DNA of 64,000 nt from Streptomyces uncialis. GTDB taxonomy: Bacteria; Actinomycetota; Actinomycetes; Streptomycetales; Streptomycetaceae. The position numbers and the translations under genes were made by a program. The stretch is from NCBI RefSeq assembly GCF_001905345.1, contig NZ_LFBV01000010.1, positions 599,238-663,237 of the forward strand, read 5' to 3'. Numbering within the stretch: position 1 is the stretch's first letter; every line of letters starts with the position of its first letter. The notes under the pieces were generated by a model, which saw only the letters and a program-made list of their open reading frames with translations, did no database searches and was not told where the DNA came from. This document shows, piece after piece, positions 33,309 through 41,656 of this stretch.

Positions 33309-33356
33309 GCGGCCCCCGACCCGCAATCGGGGGCCGCTCTGCCCGAAATCGGGCAG
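33309..33356. terminator. Two adjacent perfect hairpins
   Basis: GCGGCCCCCGA pairs with TCGGGGGCCGC (33309-33337, 7-base loop), and CTGCCCGA pairs with TCGGGCAG (33339-33356, 2-base loop). The first is probably the terminator of the upstream gene. The second may be an operator or an RNA element leading the next small gene. Confidence 0.65.
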
Positions 33357-33396
33357 GATTCTTGCGTAAGCGCCTCGGTTGTCCCAGGATCAACGG

Positions 33397-33654
33397 GTGC
33401 ACGACGACCTTGTCGATCATCTGACGCGCAGTACGCCGCTGAGCCGCGGCGAGGCCCTGCGGGTGGTCCAGGACGTCCTCGCGTACTTCGACGAGACGAC
33501 GGAGGACTTCGTCCGTCGCCGCCACCGCGAACTCCAGGGTCAGGGCCTGGTGAACGCGGAGATCTTCGAACGGATCGAGGCGGAACTGAGCTACCGCGCG
33601 GTCGCGCCGCCGACCCTCTCACTGAGGCAGCTGCGCCGCATCGTCTACGGCTAG
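33397..33654 (+). CDS. Small conserved helical protein upstream of glmS (85 aa)
   Basis: GTG 33397 has AGGA seven bases upstream; TTG 33379 is an alternative. The sequence (DDLVDHLTRSTPLSRGEALR, VVQDVLAYFDETTEDFVRRR, EIFERIEAELSYRAVAPPTL) is amphipathic and helical, with no membrane segment. It is 90 bp upstream of glmS on the same strand, so possibly co-transcribed. Function unknown. Confidence 0.75.
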   Translation: MHDDLVDHLTRSTPLSRGEALRVVQDVLAYFDETTEDFVRRRHRELQGQGLVNAEIFERIEAELSYRAVAPPTLSLRQLRRIVYG

Positions 33655-33743
33655 CGACGGCATCCGGGAGACCCCCGGGCCCCGGGGGCGACCCGGGGAG
33701 CCGTCACGGCCGTCCGAGAACACAGAAACAGAGGACACGTTCC

Positions 33744-35561
33744 ATGTGCGGAATCGTCGGATACATCGGCAGGCGCGATGTGGCCCCGCTGCTCCTGGAA
33801 GGGCTCCAGCGGCTGGAGTACCGCGGCTACGACTCGGCCGGTGTGGTGATCACGGGCCCCAAGGCCACCGGACTGAAGATGGTCAAGGCCAAGGGCCGGG
33901 TCCGTGACCTGGAGGCCAAGGTCCCCGCCCGCTTCACCGGCACCACCGGGATCGCCCACACCCGCTGGGCCACCCACGGCGCCCCCTCCGACGAGAACGC
34001 GCACCCGCACCTGGACGGCTCCGGCCGGGTCGCCGTCGTCCACAACGGCATCATCGACAACGCCTCCGACCTGCGGACCAAGCTCACCGCCGAGGGCATC
34101 GAGTTCCGCTCCGAGACGGACACCGAGGTACTGACCCACCTCATCGCCCGCTCGGACGCCCCGACCCTGGAGGAGAAGGTCCGCGCGGTCCTGCGGATGG
34201 TCGAGGGCACCTACGGCATCGCCGTGCTGCACGCCGACTTCGCGGACCGGATCGTCGTCGCCCGCAACGGCTCCCCCGTCGTCCTCGGCATCGGTGAGAA
34301 GGAGATGTTCGTCGCCTCCGACGTCGCCGCGCTGGTCACCCACACCCGTCAGGTCGTCACCCTCGACGACGGCGAGATGGCGACCCTGAAGGCCGACGAC
34401 TTCCGCACCTACACCACCGAGGGCACCCGTACGACGGCCTCCCCGACCACCGTGGAGTGGGCGGCCGAGTCGTACGACATGGGCGGCCACGACACGTACA
34501 TGCACAAGGAGATCCACGAGCAGGCCGAGGCCGTGGACCGGGTGCTGCGCGGCCGGATCGACGACCGGTTCTCCACGGTCCGCCTCGGCGGGCTGAACCT
34601 CGACGCCCGGGAGGCGCGCGCGGTGCGCCGGGTGAAGATCCTCGGCTGCGGCACCTCGTACCACGCGGGCATGATCGGCGCCCAGATGATCGAGGAGCTG
34701 GCCCGGGTCCCCGCCGACGCCGAGCCCGCGTCCGAGTTCCGCTACCGCAACCCGGTGGTGGACCCGGACACCCTCTACATCGCGGTCTCGCAGTCCGGTG
34801 AGACGTACGACGTGCTGGCCGCCGTGCAGGAGCTGAAGCGCAAGGGCGCCCGGGTGCTCGGGGTGGTCAACGTCGTCGGCTCGGCGATCGCCCGGGAGGC
34901 CGACGGCGGGGTGTACGTGCACGCCGGTCCCGAGGTGTGCGTCGTCTCCACCAAGTGCTTCACCAACACCACCGTCGCCTTCGCGCTGCTCGCCCTGCAC
35001 CTGGGCCGCACCCGCGATCTGTCGGTGGCCGACGGCAAGCGGATGATCGAGGGCCTGCGCAAGCTGCCCGGCCAGATCGACGAGATCCTCAAGCAGGAGG
35101 ACGACATCAAGGCGCTGGCCCGTGAGTACGCGGACGCCCGCTCGATGATGTTCATCGGCCGGGTGCGCGGTTACCCGGTGGCCCGTGAGGCGTCGCTTAA
35201 GCTCAAGGAGGTCTCGTACATCCACGCCGAGGCGTATCCCGCCTCGGAGCTGAAGCACGGTCCGCTCGCGCTGATCGAGCCCGCGCTGCCGACGGTCGCG
35301 ATCGTGCCCGACGACGATCTGCTGGAGAAGAACCGGGCGGCGCTGGAGGAGATCAAGGCCCGCAGCGGACGCATCCTCGCGGTGGCCCACCAGGAGCAGG
35401 AGAAGGCCGACCGGACGATCGTCGTCCCGAAGAACGAGGACGAGCTGGACCCGATCCTCATGGGCATCCCGCTGCAACTGCTCGCCTACCACACCGCGTT
35501 GGCGCTGGGCCGGGACATCGACAAGCCCCGCAACCTCGCGAAGTCCGTGACCGTGGAGTAG
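33744..35561 (+). CDS. glmS: Glutamine-fructose-6-phosphate aminotransferase
   Basis: The protein has 605 residues, full family length. The N-terminal glutaminase begins MCGIVGYIG with Cys2 as nucleophile, followed by RLEYRGYDSAG and HTRWATHG. Two SIS domains follow with CGTSYHAG, SQSGETYDVLAAV, TKCFTNTTVAFALLAL and the C-terminal DKPRNLAKSVTVE. It makes glucosamine-6-phosphate for peptidoglycan. No ribozyme signature is seen upstream. A strong bidirectional terminator follows. Confidence 0.98.
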   Translation: MCGIVGYIGRRDVAPLLLEGLQRLEYRGYDSAGVVITGPKATGLKMVKAKGRVRDLEAKVPARFTGTTGIAHTRWATHGAPSDENAHPHLDGSGRVAVVHNGIIDNASDLRTKLTAEGIEFRSETDTEVLTHLIARSDAPTLEEKVRAVLRMVEGTYGIAVLHADFADRIVVARNGSPVVLGIGEKEMFVASDVAALVTHTRQVVTLDDGEMATLKADDFRTYTTEGTRTTASPTTVEWAAESYDMGGHDTYMHKEIHEQAEAVDRVLRGRIDDRFSTVRLGGLNLDAREARAVRRVKILGCGTSYHAGMIGAQMIEELARVPADAEPASEFRYRNPVVDPDTLYIAVSQSGETYDVLAAVQELKRKGARVLGVVNVVGSAIAREADGGVYVHAGPEVCVVSTKCFTNTTVAFALLALHLGRTRDLSVADGKRMIEGLRKLPGQIDEILKQEDDIKALAREYADARSMMFIGRVRGYPVAREASLKLKEVSYIHAEAYPASELKHGPLALIEPALPTVAIVPDDDLLEKNRAALEEIKARSGRILAVAHQEQEKADRTIVVPKNEDELDPILMGIPLQLLAYHTALALGRDIDKPRNLAKSVTVE

Positions 35562-35604
35562 TCACCCGGCCGGGCCTCGGACGGACCCGCCCGACCCGGG
35601 ACGC

Positions 35605-35647
35605 GAGTGATCCCTGTGCGAGCCACGACGGCGCACAGGGATCACTC
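35605..35647. terminator. Bidirectional terminator after glmS
   Basis: GAGTGATCCCTGTGCG (35605-35620) pairs perfectly over 16 bp with CGCACAGGGATCACTC (35632-35647), loop 11 bases, between convergent glmS and the YaaH-family gene. Confidence 0.92.
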
Positions 35648-35689
35648 CTTGGGTGCGCCGGGGCCGCCCGAGCCCCGGCGCGGGCTGCC

Positions 35690-36259
35690 TCAGCCGGTGG
35701 CCGTCACTCCACGGCCGGCAGCGCGTTTGGGGAGGGCGGTCGGCCAGTGGGCGAGGGCCGCGGTGGCCGCGTACCACGCGGCGAGACCTCCGGCGGCGGC
35801 GAACCAGCCACCGGCCTTGGCGAGCCCGCCCGATTCCCCGAACTGCCCCAGGGCGAGCAGCAGCAGGGAGAGGGACAGCAGACCGTAGGAGACCCGGACG
35901 AGCGGCACCGTTCCCGCGGAGGCCAGGGTCAGACTGAGCGCGAGCAGCGCGAACAGCAGCAGGAACAGCCCTGCCGCGTTGGCCGAGACCTGACTGCCGG
36001 CGCCGGCGCCCCAGATGAACCAGAGGGCTCCCAGTCCGGCGAACGCCGTGCCGTTGAGGGCGTCATGGTCGCGCAGTGCCAGCAGCCCGGCGAGGAACAG
36101 CGCTATCCCGCCGAGATAGGTGGCCACGGAGACGGCGTCGGCCGCCGTCACCCCGTCGATGACCTGGGTATGGCCGATACCGAAGGCCAGCAGGGTGAGG
36201 CCGAGGGCGAGATGGCCGAGGGTGGAGGTGCTGCTTCCCGCAGAGACTTCGCTGTCCAC
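35690..36259 (-). CDS. GPR1/FUN34/YaaH (SatP) family membrane transporter
   Basis: The protein has 189 residues and six hydrophobic spans, such as LGHLALGLTLLAFGIGHTQV, YLGGIALFLAGLLAL, LGALWFIWGAGAG, LFLLLFALLALSLTLASAGT and GLLSLSLLLLALGQFGESGG. The family moves acetate/succinate or ammonium-linked substrates. The NPAPLGL motif of classic SatP is not preserved, so the substrate is uncertain. It is a single gene, convergent with glmS. Confidence 0.8.
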   Translation of the reverse strand: MDSEVSAGSSTSTLGHLALGLTLLAFGIGHTQVIDGVTAADAVSVATYLGGIALFLAGLLALRDHDALNGTAFAGLGALWFIWGAGAGSQVSANAAGLFLLLFALLALSLTLASAGTVPLVRVSYGLLSLSLLLLALGQFGESGGLAKAGGWFAAAGGLAAWYAATAALAHWPTALPKRAAGRGVTATG

Positions 36260-36496
36260 GGCGGGCTCCCTTCAAATGCGGTCGTGCCGCGTGGTGTCGG
36301 CCGCTGGATTGCGGCCCGCGACCGCTATGTACCCGGCGCGCGGGCCGGATTCACCCCTACGCATGAGTAGATTTGTCGACCCGTTGACGCCGTCGGCCCA
36401 CCCATCGGGCCCCGGCCCGGGGGCTGTTGCCCGCACGGTCGTGGGGGTGGGGTGGTGGGGCGCGCGCGGGGCGCGGAGCGGGGGCGGGGTCGCGCC

Positions 36497-36572
36497 GGGC
36501 CGGGCCGGGCCGGGTCGGGTCGCGTCGGGTCGGGTCGGGTCGGGTCGCGCCGGGTCGGGTCGGGTCGGGCTC
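36497..36572. repeat. GGGTC pentanucleotide repeat tract
   Basis: Runs of CGGGTCGGGTCGGGTCGGG interrupted by CGCGTC or CGCGCC units span about 75 bp between the YaaH and stress protein genes. Regular G-triplets could form a G-quadruplex. No gene is supported in 36290-36720. Confidence 0.7.
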
Positions 36573-36725
36573 AGAGGTACCGGCCGACGGGTGGGCGCCG
36601 GGCCGGAGGTCTGATACCGGCCGACGGGGCGGGCGCCGGGCCGGGGGACGGGGCCTCACCAAGGGACGGGACCGGGCCGGGGGGCGGACGTCAGCCGGTG
36701 GGACAGGGCGGCCCGGGGCGGGTCG

Positions 36726-37250
36726 TCAGGGGATGACGACGACGGGGCGCTGGGCGCGGCGGGCGAGCCGTCCGGCGACGGAGCCGAAGATGCGGCCGAC
36801 GATCCCGTGCGTCGAGCCCACGACGATGGCGTCGGCCTCGTACTCCCGGCCGACCTCCTCCAGCTCATGGCAGATGTCGCCGCCGCGTTCGACCAGGATC
36901 CAGGGGACCTCGGCGAGGTATTCCGCGCAGGCGAGTTCGAGCCCGAGGACCTCGGTGCGGTGGTCGGGGACGTCGACGAAGACGGGGGGTTCGCAGCCCG
37001 CCCAGACGGTCGTGGGCAGCCGGTTGGCGACATGCACGATGATCAGACCGGCGCTGGAGCGGTGGGCCATGCCGATGGCGTAGGCGAGGGCCCGCTCGCT
37101 GGACATGGACCCGTCGAAACCGACGACGACTCCGTGCTTGAAGGCGGGATCGCAGGGGTGGCGTGCTTCTTCGGCCGCCAGCGGGTCGGCCGTCGGATCG
37201 GCGACCTGACGCTTGCGGTCCGCGGGTTCGAAGGATTCGTGACCGGCCAT
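36726..37250 (-). CDS. Universal stress protein (UspA family)
   Basis: This 174-residue single Usp domain begins after a charged leader: HGVVVGFDGSMSSERALAYA, then LIIVHVANRLPTTVW, and the ATP-binding motif VGSTHGIVGRIFGSVAGRLA fitting GxxGx9G(S/T). Such proteins bind ATP and respond to starvation or hypoxia. The leader of about 36 residues is Asp/Ala/Glu-rich. No strong ribosome site is seen. Nothing else is convincingly coding in 37251-37859. Confidence 0.92.
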   Translation of the reverse strand: MAGHESFEPADRKRQVADPTADPLAAEEARHPCDPAFKHGVVVGFDGSMSSERALAYAIGMAHRSSAGLIIVHVANRLPTTVWAGCEPPVFVDVPDHRTEVLGLELACAEYLAEVPWILVERGGDICHELEEVGREYEADAIVVGSTHGIVGRIFGSVAGRLARRAQRPVVVIP

Positions 37251-37859
37251 GGGTGTCTCGGCGAAGAAGATCCTCTGAGGAGGGGCGGCTGGAGGGCCCG
37301 AGCGGGGCTGCGGGCTGCGGAGCTGTCGGAGGATGCGGCTGTCAAGGAGGTCCGGGTCGGGAGCTGCGTCGGGGCTGCTGGGTCGGTACCCCGGAGCTGT
37401 GTCCGGGAATCATCTTCCCAACCCCCTACCCCCAAGGGTACGGCGACACTCCCCTCATGCCCACTGTCCCGGCGCGTACCGCTCAGTGCCGCGCCGGGGC
37501 GCGGCACACCCCGGGGGCGTACCCCGGGAGCATGCATGAGCGCCGGGCCCGCTGGCAATGGTGGCTGCCACTTACAGCCGCTTCGGGGGCCGGATGACCA
37601 CATCTCTCGGACAACAGTTCGTTCAATCTGAGACGACCTGGCCGGGTCCTTTACGGGTGGTATACGCCGTAAGGGAGTCCGTCGGCCGTCCGGCGGCGGC
37701 CCCTGGGGACGGGTGCGCGGGAGCCCGCAGAGGCGGTGCGGACCGGCGTGCGCCGTGGAGCGGGGAGCCGTCGGCGGGGCCCGGCGGGCGAGCCGCGAGG
37801 TGACCGCGGGAGCACCGGCGCGTTGGGCATTGCGAACCCTCTCCCATGGAAGTGCAAAC

Positions 37860-38129
37860 ATGCCAGGACCCCCTCCCCCCGTACCCGCCCCCGGTCCCGC
37901 CGCAGCGGGCATGCGCTGGGCCGTCTTCACCACCCTCGCCGTCCCGATCGCGCTCCTCACAGGCACGGCCGCACTCGCAGGAGCAACCGGTGCGGCGCTC
38001 GGTCTGATGGCGGTGGCGGCCGGGTGCCGGATACTCCTGCGGCAGACCACCCGCCGCCCGGCGGGAGCCGGCCCCGCCCGCCGTCCGTCCCCTATACGCG
38101 CCTCTTACAGGCGCACGCCGGAGAGCTGA
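37860..38129 (+). CDS. Small membrane protein (89 aa)
   Basis: It starts MPGPPPPVPAPGPAAAGMRW with GGAAG upstream. There are two close hydrophobic helices, AVFTTLAVPIALLTGTAALA and ATGAALGLMAVAAGCRILL, then a basic Pro-rich tail. It lies upstream of adpA on the same strand, separated by a 390-bp leader, so it is not an operon partner. Function unknown. Confidence 0.6.
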   Translation: MPGPPPPVPAPGPAAAGMRWAVFTTLAVPIALLTGTAALAGATGAALGLMAVAAGCRILLRQTTRRPAGAGPARRPSPIRASYRRTPES

Positions 38130-38517
38130 CCGGTTTCGTCGCACGCCCCCGTAAGATTTCAGCCAACTTGGCCAAGGGCGGCTTCCTTTGGTCCAGACCC
38201 CGTCCATCCCCGTTCCCACCAGGGAAGAAAGGGTCGACGGCCGGATTCGCACCCTACGCGGACCGGCCACGCACCGAATGCGTACTTCCCGAAGCGCTCC
38301 CGGAGTGCCACGCTTCGTGATCGAATGCTTTACGCCAAGTTGCCATGTCGACAATGTGCTGGGGTGCAAAAGTGGTCACGCGGGCACCACGGAACACAGT
38401 AGATTCGATCATGACTGTCTTACGGCGGGGGACTCGTGCAGGACCGAGGGGAAATGTGCTGGAGCGACAAGCCCGAGACGTTAGGGGCGCCGCGACCACC
38501 GAGGGGGGCTTAGCGCC
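38130..38517 (+). promoter_or_regulatory. adpA upstream regulatory region
   Basis: This is a 390-bp non-coding stretch, locally AT-richer, before adpA. It contains the palindrome CTTGGCCAAG-like TTGGCCAA at about 38165 and GAGGGGGG as ribosome site before the ATG. In other streptomycetes this region carries the gamma-butyrolactone receptor and AdpA autorepression sites. I cannot place those sites here by eye. Confidence 0.5.
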
Positions 38518-39741
38518 ATGAGCCACGACTCCACTGCCGCACCCGAGGCGGTCGCCCGGAAGCTATCCGGGCGACGCCGACGGGAAATAGTCGCGGTGCT
38601 GCTGTTCAGCGGCGGCCCCATCTTCGAGAGTTCGATCCCGCTCTCGGTGTTCGGTATCGACCGCCAGGACGCCGGAGTGCCGCGCTACCGCTTGCTGGTG
38701 AGCGCCGGCGAGGACGGACCGCTCAGGACGACCGGCGGACTCGAACTCACCGCGCCGCACGGCCTGGAGGCGATCGCCCGCGCGGGCACCGTCGTCGTCC
38801 CGGCCTGGCGCTCGATCACCGCGCCGCCGCCGGAGGACGCGCTCGACGCGCTGCGCCGCGCCCATGAGGAGGGCGCGCGGATCGTCGGGCTGTGCACGGG
38901 AGCCTTCGTGCTCGCCGCCGCCGGACTGCTCGACGGCCGGCCGGCCACCACCCACTGGATGTACGCGCCGACCCTGGCGAAGCGGTACCCGTCGGTCCAT
39001 GTGGACCCCAGGGAACTCTTCGTCGACGACGGGGACGTACTCACCAGCGCGGGCACGGCCGCGGGCATCGATCTGTGCCTGCACATCGTGCGCACCGACC
39101 ACGGCAACGAGGCGGCGGGCGCGCTCGCCCGCAGGCTCGTGGTGCCACCCCGGCGCAGCGGCGGCCAGGAGCGCTACCTCGACAGGTCTTTACCGGAGGA
39201 GATCGGCGCCGACCCCCTCGCGGAGGTCGTCGCCTGGGCGCTGGAGCATCTGCACGAGCAGTTCGACGTGGAGACGCTCGCGGCCCGTGCCTATATGAGC
39301 CGCCGGACCTTCGACCGCAGGTTCCGTTCGCTCACGGGCAGCGCGCCGCTCCAGTGGCTGATCACCCAGCGGGTCCTCCAGGCGCAGCGTCTCCTGGAGA
39401 CCTCCGACTACTCGGTCGACGAGGTGGCGGGCCGTTGCGGCTTCCGCTCCCCCGTCGCGCTGCGCGGCCACTTCCGGCGCCAGCTCGGCTCCTCCCCCGC
39501 CGCGTACCGGGCCGCCTACCGGGCCCGCCGTCCGCAGGGGGAGAAACTGGTCGACGCCGGGCCGCTCACGGGGCCGGACTCCCCGGTCCCGGCGCAGACC
39601 AGGCGCACTCCCGTGGCCGGCTCGCACGGTCCGCACCCGTCCCTGTCCCCCGACCCGGGGCGGCACGGACATGGCTCGGACGTGTACGCGTCAGGGCTGA
39701 TGGGGCGCCCGAGCCTGCCGGGGCAGCGGAGCGCGCCGTAG
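38518..39741 (+). CDS. adpA: AraC-family master regulator AdpA (BldH)
   Basis: The protein has 407 residues. The N-terminal DJ-1/PfpI-like domain is seen in VAVLLFSGGPIFESSIPLSV, IVGLCTGAFVLAAAGLLDGR, and TTHWMYAPTLAKRYP. The C-terminal AraC domain has the two helix-turn-helices AARAYMSRRTFDRRFRSLTG and VDEVAGRCGFRSPVALRGHF. Codon 225 (39190-39192, DRS-Leu-PEE) is TTA, the rare codon that makes adpA depend on bldA tRNA. The following orn gene is the standard neighbour in Streptomyces. AdpA switches on aerial growth, extracellular proteases and antibiotics. Confidence 0.98.
   Translation: MSHDSTAAPEAVARKLSGRRRREIVAVLLFSGGPIFESSIPLSVFGIDRQDAGVPRYRLLVSAGEDGPLRTTGGLELTAPHGLEAIARAGTVVVPAWRSITAPPPEDALDALRRAHEEGARIVGLCTGAFVLAAAGLLDGRPATTHWMYAPTLAKRYPSVHVDPRELFVDDGDVLTSAGTAAGIDLCLHIVRTDHGNEAAGALARRLVVPPRRSGGQERYLDRSLPEEIGADPLAEVVAWALEHLHEQFDVETLAARAYMSRRTFDRRFRSLTGSAPLQWLITQRVLQAQRLLETSDYSVDEVAGRCGFRSPVALRGHFRRQLGSSPAAYRAAYRARRPQGEKLVDAGPLTGPDSPVPAQTRRTPVAGSHGPHPSLSPDPGRHGHGSDVYASGLMGRPSLPGQRSAP
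39190..39192 (+). promoter_or_regulatory. TTA codon (bldA control point) in adpA
   Basis: The frame reads GAC AGG TCT TTA CCG GAG. TTA is read only by the bldA tRNA in Streptomyces, so AdpA synthesis is delayed until that tRNA accumulates. The position in the linker between domains matches known adpA genes. Confidence 0.95.
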
Positions 39742-39751
39742 GGTAAGGCGC

Positions 39752-40378
39752 ATGAACGATCGCATGGTGTGGATCGACTGCGAGATGACCGGACTCTCGC
39801 TGGCGAACGACGCACTCATCGAGGTGGCCGCACTGGTCACCGACTCCGAGCTGAACATCCTCGGTGACGGGGTGGACATCGTGATCCGCCCGCCGGACGA
39901 GGCGCTGGAGACCATGCCCGAGGTGGTGCGGCAGATGCACACCACCTCGGGTCTCCTCGCCGAGCTGGCGGGCGGCACCACCCTGGCCGACGCGGAGGAA
40001 CGCGTCCTCGCGTACCTCCGCGAACACGTCAAGGAACCGGGCAAGGCCCCCCTGTGCGGGAACTCCGTCGGCACCGACCGCGGTTTCCTCTCCCGGGACA
40101 TGCCGGACCTGGAGTCCTACCTCCACTACCGGATCGTGGACGTGTCCTCCGTCAAGGAACTGGCCCGCCGCTGGTACCCCCGGGCCTACTTCAACAGCCC
40201 CGACAAGAACGGCAACCACCGAGCGCTGGCGGACATCCGCGAGTCCATCGCCGAGCTGCGCTACTACCGCGAGGCGATCTTCGTCCCGCAGCCCGGACCG
40301 GACTCCGACACCGCCCGCAAGATCGCCGCCAAGCACGTCCTGCCCGCCTCCGACCCCACGGCGCCCACAGCTCCGTGA
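39752..40378 (+). CDS. orn: Oligoribonuclease
   Basis: This 208-residue DEDDh exonuclease degrades 2-5 nt RNAs and pGpG. Exo I is MVWIDCEMTGLSLANDALIE, Exo II is FLSRDMPDLESYLHYRIVDV, and Exo III is GNHRALADIRESIAELRYYR, with catalytic His and Asp. It is 10 bp after adpA, the conserved Streptomyces order. It links RNA turnover to cyclic-di-GMP breakdown; a GGDEF/EAL protein lies 22 kb away. Confidence 0.98.
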   Translation: MNDRMVWIDCEMTGLSLANDALIEVAALVTDSELNILGDGVDIVIRPPDEALETMPEVVRQMHTTSGLLAELAGGTTLADAEERVLAYLREHVKEPGKAPLCGNSVGTDRGFLSRDMPDLESYLHYRIVDVSSVKELARRWYPRAYFNSPDKNGNHRALADIRESIAELRYYREAIFVPQPGPDSDTARKIAAKHVLPASDPTAPTAP

Positions 40379-40460
40379 AACGTGTGCGCGAGCACCCTCC
40401 CGGACCCTGTACACTTTTTCTCGGCCGGTCGGTGAACCTCACGGGGAACCTTCCGATCGT

Positions 40461-40534
40461 GGTGGGTGTAGCTCAGCTGGTAGAGCACCTGGTTGTGGTC
40501 CAGGATGCCGCGGGTTCAAGTCCCGTCACTCACC
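40461..40534 (+). tRNA. tRNA-His (GTG)
   Basis: It has a cloverleaf with anticodon GTG in loop TTGTGGT, T-loop GTTCAAG, D-loop AGCTCAGCTGGTAGA, and the extra G(-1) at 40461 that pairs with C73, a tRNA-His identity feature. CCA is not encoded. It is 83 bp after orn. Confidence 0.97.
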
Positions 40535-40540
40535 CTGATA

Positions 40541-40582
40541 GATCAAGGGGCTGACCTGGTAGAACAGGTCAGCCCCTTGATC
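40541..40582 (+). terminator. Terminator after tRNA-His
   Basis: GATCAAGGGGCTGACCTG (40541-40558) pairs perfectly over 18 bp with CAGGTCAGCCCCTTGATC (40565-40582); loop GTAGAA. It begins six bases after the tRNA. Confidence 0.93.
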
Positions 40583-40799
40583 GTTCCCGCCCCCGGGAAC
40601 GCGAGGGGCGGGCGCCCGTCCCGGGACCGCCGACTTCCCGCCGCCCTCCCCGTCGCCTCCCGCCGCGCACACCACAGGCGGCACCCCACAACGGCGACAA
40701 CAGCCGCCAAGGCGGCAACAGCCCGCCGGCACCCGGCACCCGGCTCTCTCCCGCGCCCGTCCGCCCCGCGCTGTCACACCCCCCTCGTACGCTTCCGCC

Positions 40800-41192
40800 A
40801 TGAGCGTCTCCCTCTACTACAGCGCGCACCGCGCCACACCGCTGACCGGGCCCGAGTCGGCCGCGATGGCCCGCGTGGTCGCCGCGCGCACCGCGTCGTT
40901 CCCCTACGAGGACGAGGAGGGCCTGTACCTGTACGACCAGGACCCGGCGGACCTGCGGGAGATCGTCGACGGCTCGACCAAGATGCCGTTCGACCCCGCC
41001 CGTCTGATGCCGGTGATCGTCCATGTGCTGGACTCCGTGACGGAGTTGCGCAGGACCGTCCCGGACGCCGAGTGGCGCGTACACATGGACGACCTCGACG
41101 TCCCCTGGGACGAGACGGAGGGCTACGCGTTGCCGGGGATGCGCGACGCGGACCTGAGTGCTGAACTCGCGGCGGACGGGACGCCGGGATGA
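40800..41192 (+). CDS. Hypothetical protein (130 aa)
   Basis: This soluble acidic protein has MSVSLYYSAHRATPLTGPES, PYEDEEGLYLYDQDPADLRE, DGSTKMPFDPARLMPVIVHV and MDDLDVPWDETEGYALPGM. No domain was recognised by eye; Streptomyces relatives are, from memory, annotated as hypothetical. It is followed in a 4-base overlap by another small gene, a coupled pair. Confidence 0.82.
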   Translation: MSVSLYYSAHRATPLTGPESAAMARVVAARTASFPYEDEEGLYLYDQDPADLREIVDGSTKMPFDPARLMPVIVHVLDSVTELRRTVPDAEWRVHMDDLDVPWDETEGYALPGMRDADLSAELAADGTPG

Positions 41193-41473
41193 GCGGGAAG
41201 GAACCGGCGCTCCCCACCCCGGAACAGCGGCGCCTCATCGACTTCGGCGAGTCCCTGTACCGCGGCATCACCCCGGACGCCGACCTCGGTCACGTCCTGC
41301 TGCCCGAGGACGACGCGGTGGCCGTCGTGCACCGCGTCCGGGGCGGCGGCACGATCCTCGTCGCGGCCGACCGCTCTGTCCTCTTCTCCGGCTCGGCCCA
41401 CGACATCGGAACGGCCCTGACCGACTTCCGCGCCGGCGCCCGCACACCGCTGGAGAGGTTCCGCTCCCGGTGA
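41189..41473 (+). CDS. Hypothetical protein (94 aa), coupled to the previous gene
   Basis: It starts MSGKEPALPTPEQRRLIDFG in the stop of the upstream gene (ATGA). Contents such as VAVVHRVRGGGTILVAADRS and VLFSGSAHDIGTALTDFRAG suggest a small alpha/beta fold. No known motif. The pair probably acts together. Confidence 0.8.
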   Translation: MSGKEPALPTPEQRRLIDFGESLYRGITPDADLGHVLLPEDDAVAVVHRVRGGGTILVAADRSVLFSGSAHDIGTALTDFRAGARTPLERFRSR

Positions 41474-41517
41474 CCCGCGGGCGTGCCACGGCAGGGCCGC
41501 GGATATGCCGGGCGGGC

Positions 41518-41640
41518 CCTGCCCGAGGTACGGCGCGGACCGGTTCTCCAGGACGTGGGCCAGCCGGAGCCACTGGGTCTGATGCACGGGCAGACAGTCG
41601 AGGGCATCGGGGGCGGCCCAGCGCGGCTCCGTCTCGGCAT
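41518..41640 (-). pseudogene. C-terminal remnant of a NUDIX hydrolase (copy A)
   Basis: The frame reads ETEPRWAAPDALDCLPVHQT then QWLRLAHVLENRSAPYLGQ, the usual tail of small Streptomyces NUDIX proteins. No NUDIX box or start is present upstream. The last 60 bases (41518-41577) are identical to 42243-42302 beyond the flavoprotein gene. Confidence 0.65.
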
Positions 41641-41656
41641 ATCGCCCGTCCCCTCA

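Noticed and set aside
33660..33743. glmS ribozyme
   Set aside because: Only 90 bp separate glmS from the upstream gene and no ribozyme-like core is seen; such ribozymes are typical of Gram-positives of low GC.
33651..35492. 613-codon minus-strand frame opposite glmS
   Set aside because: It is the third-position shadow of glmS; composition is His/Gly/Val/Asp-rich with no domain.
40541..40582. Phage attachment site at tRNA-His
   Set aside because: The 18-bp hairpin is next to the tRNA 3' end, but there is no integrase and no second copy of the tRNA end in the window; a terminator explains it.
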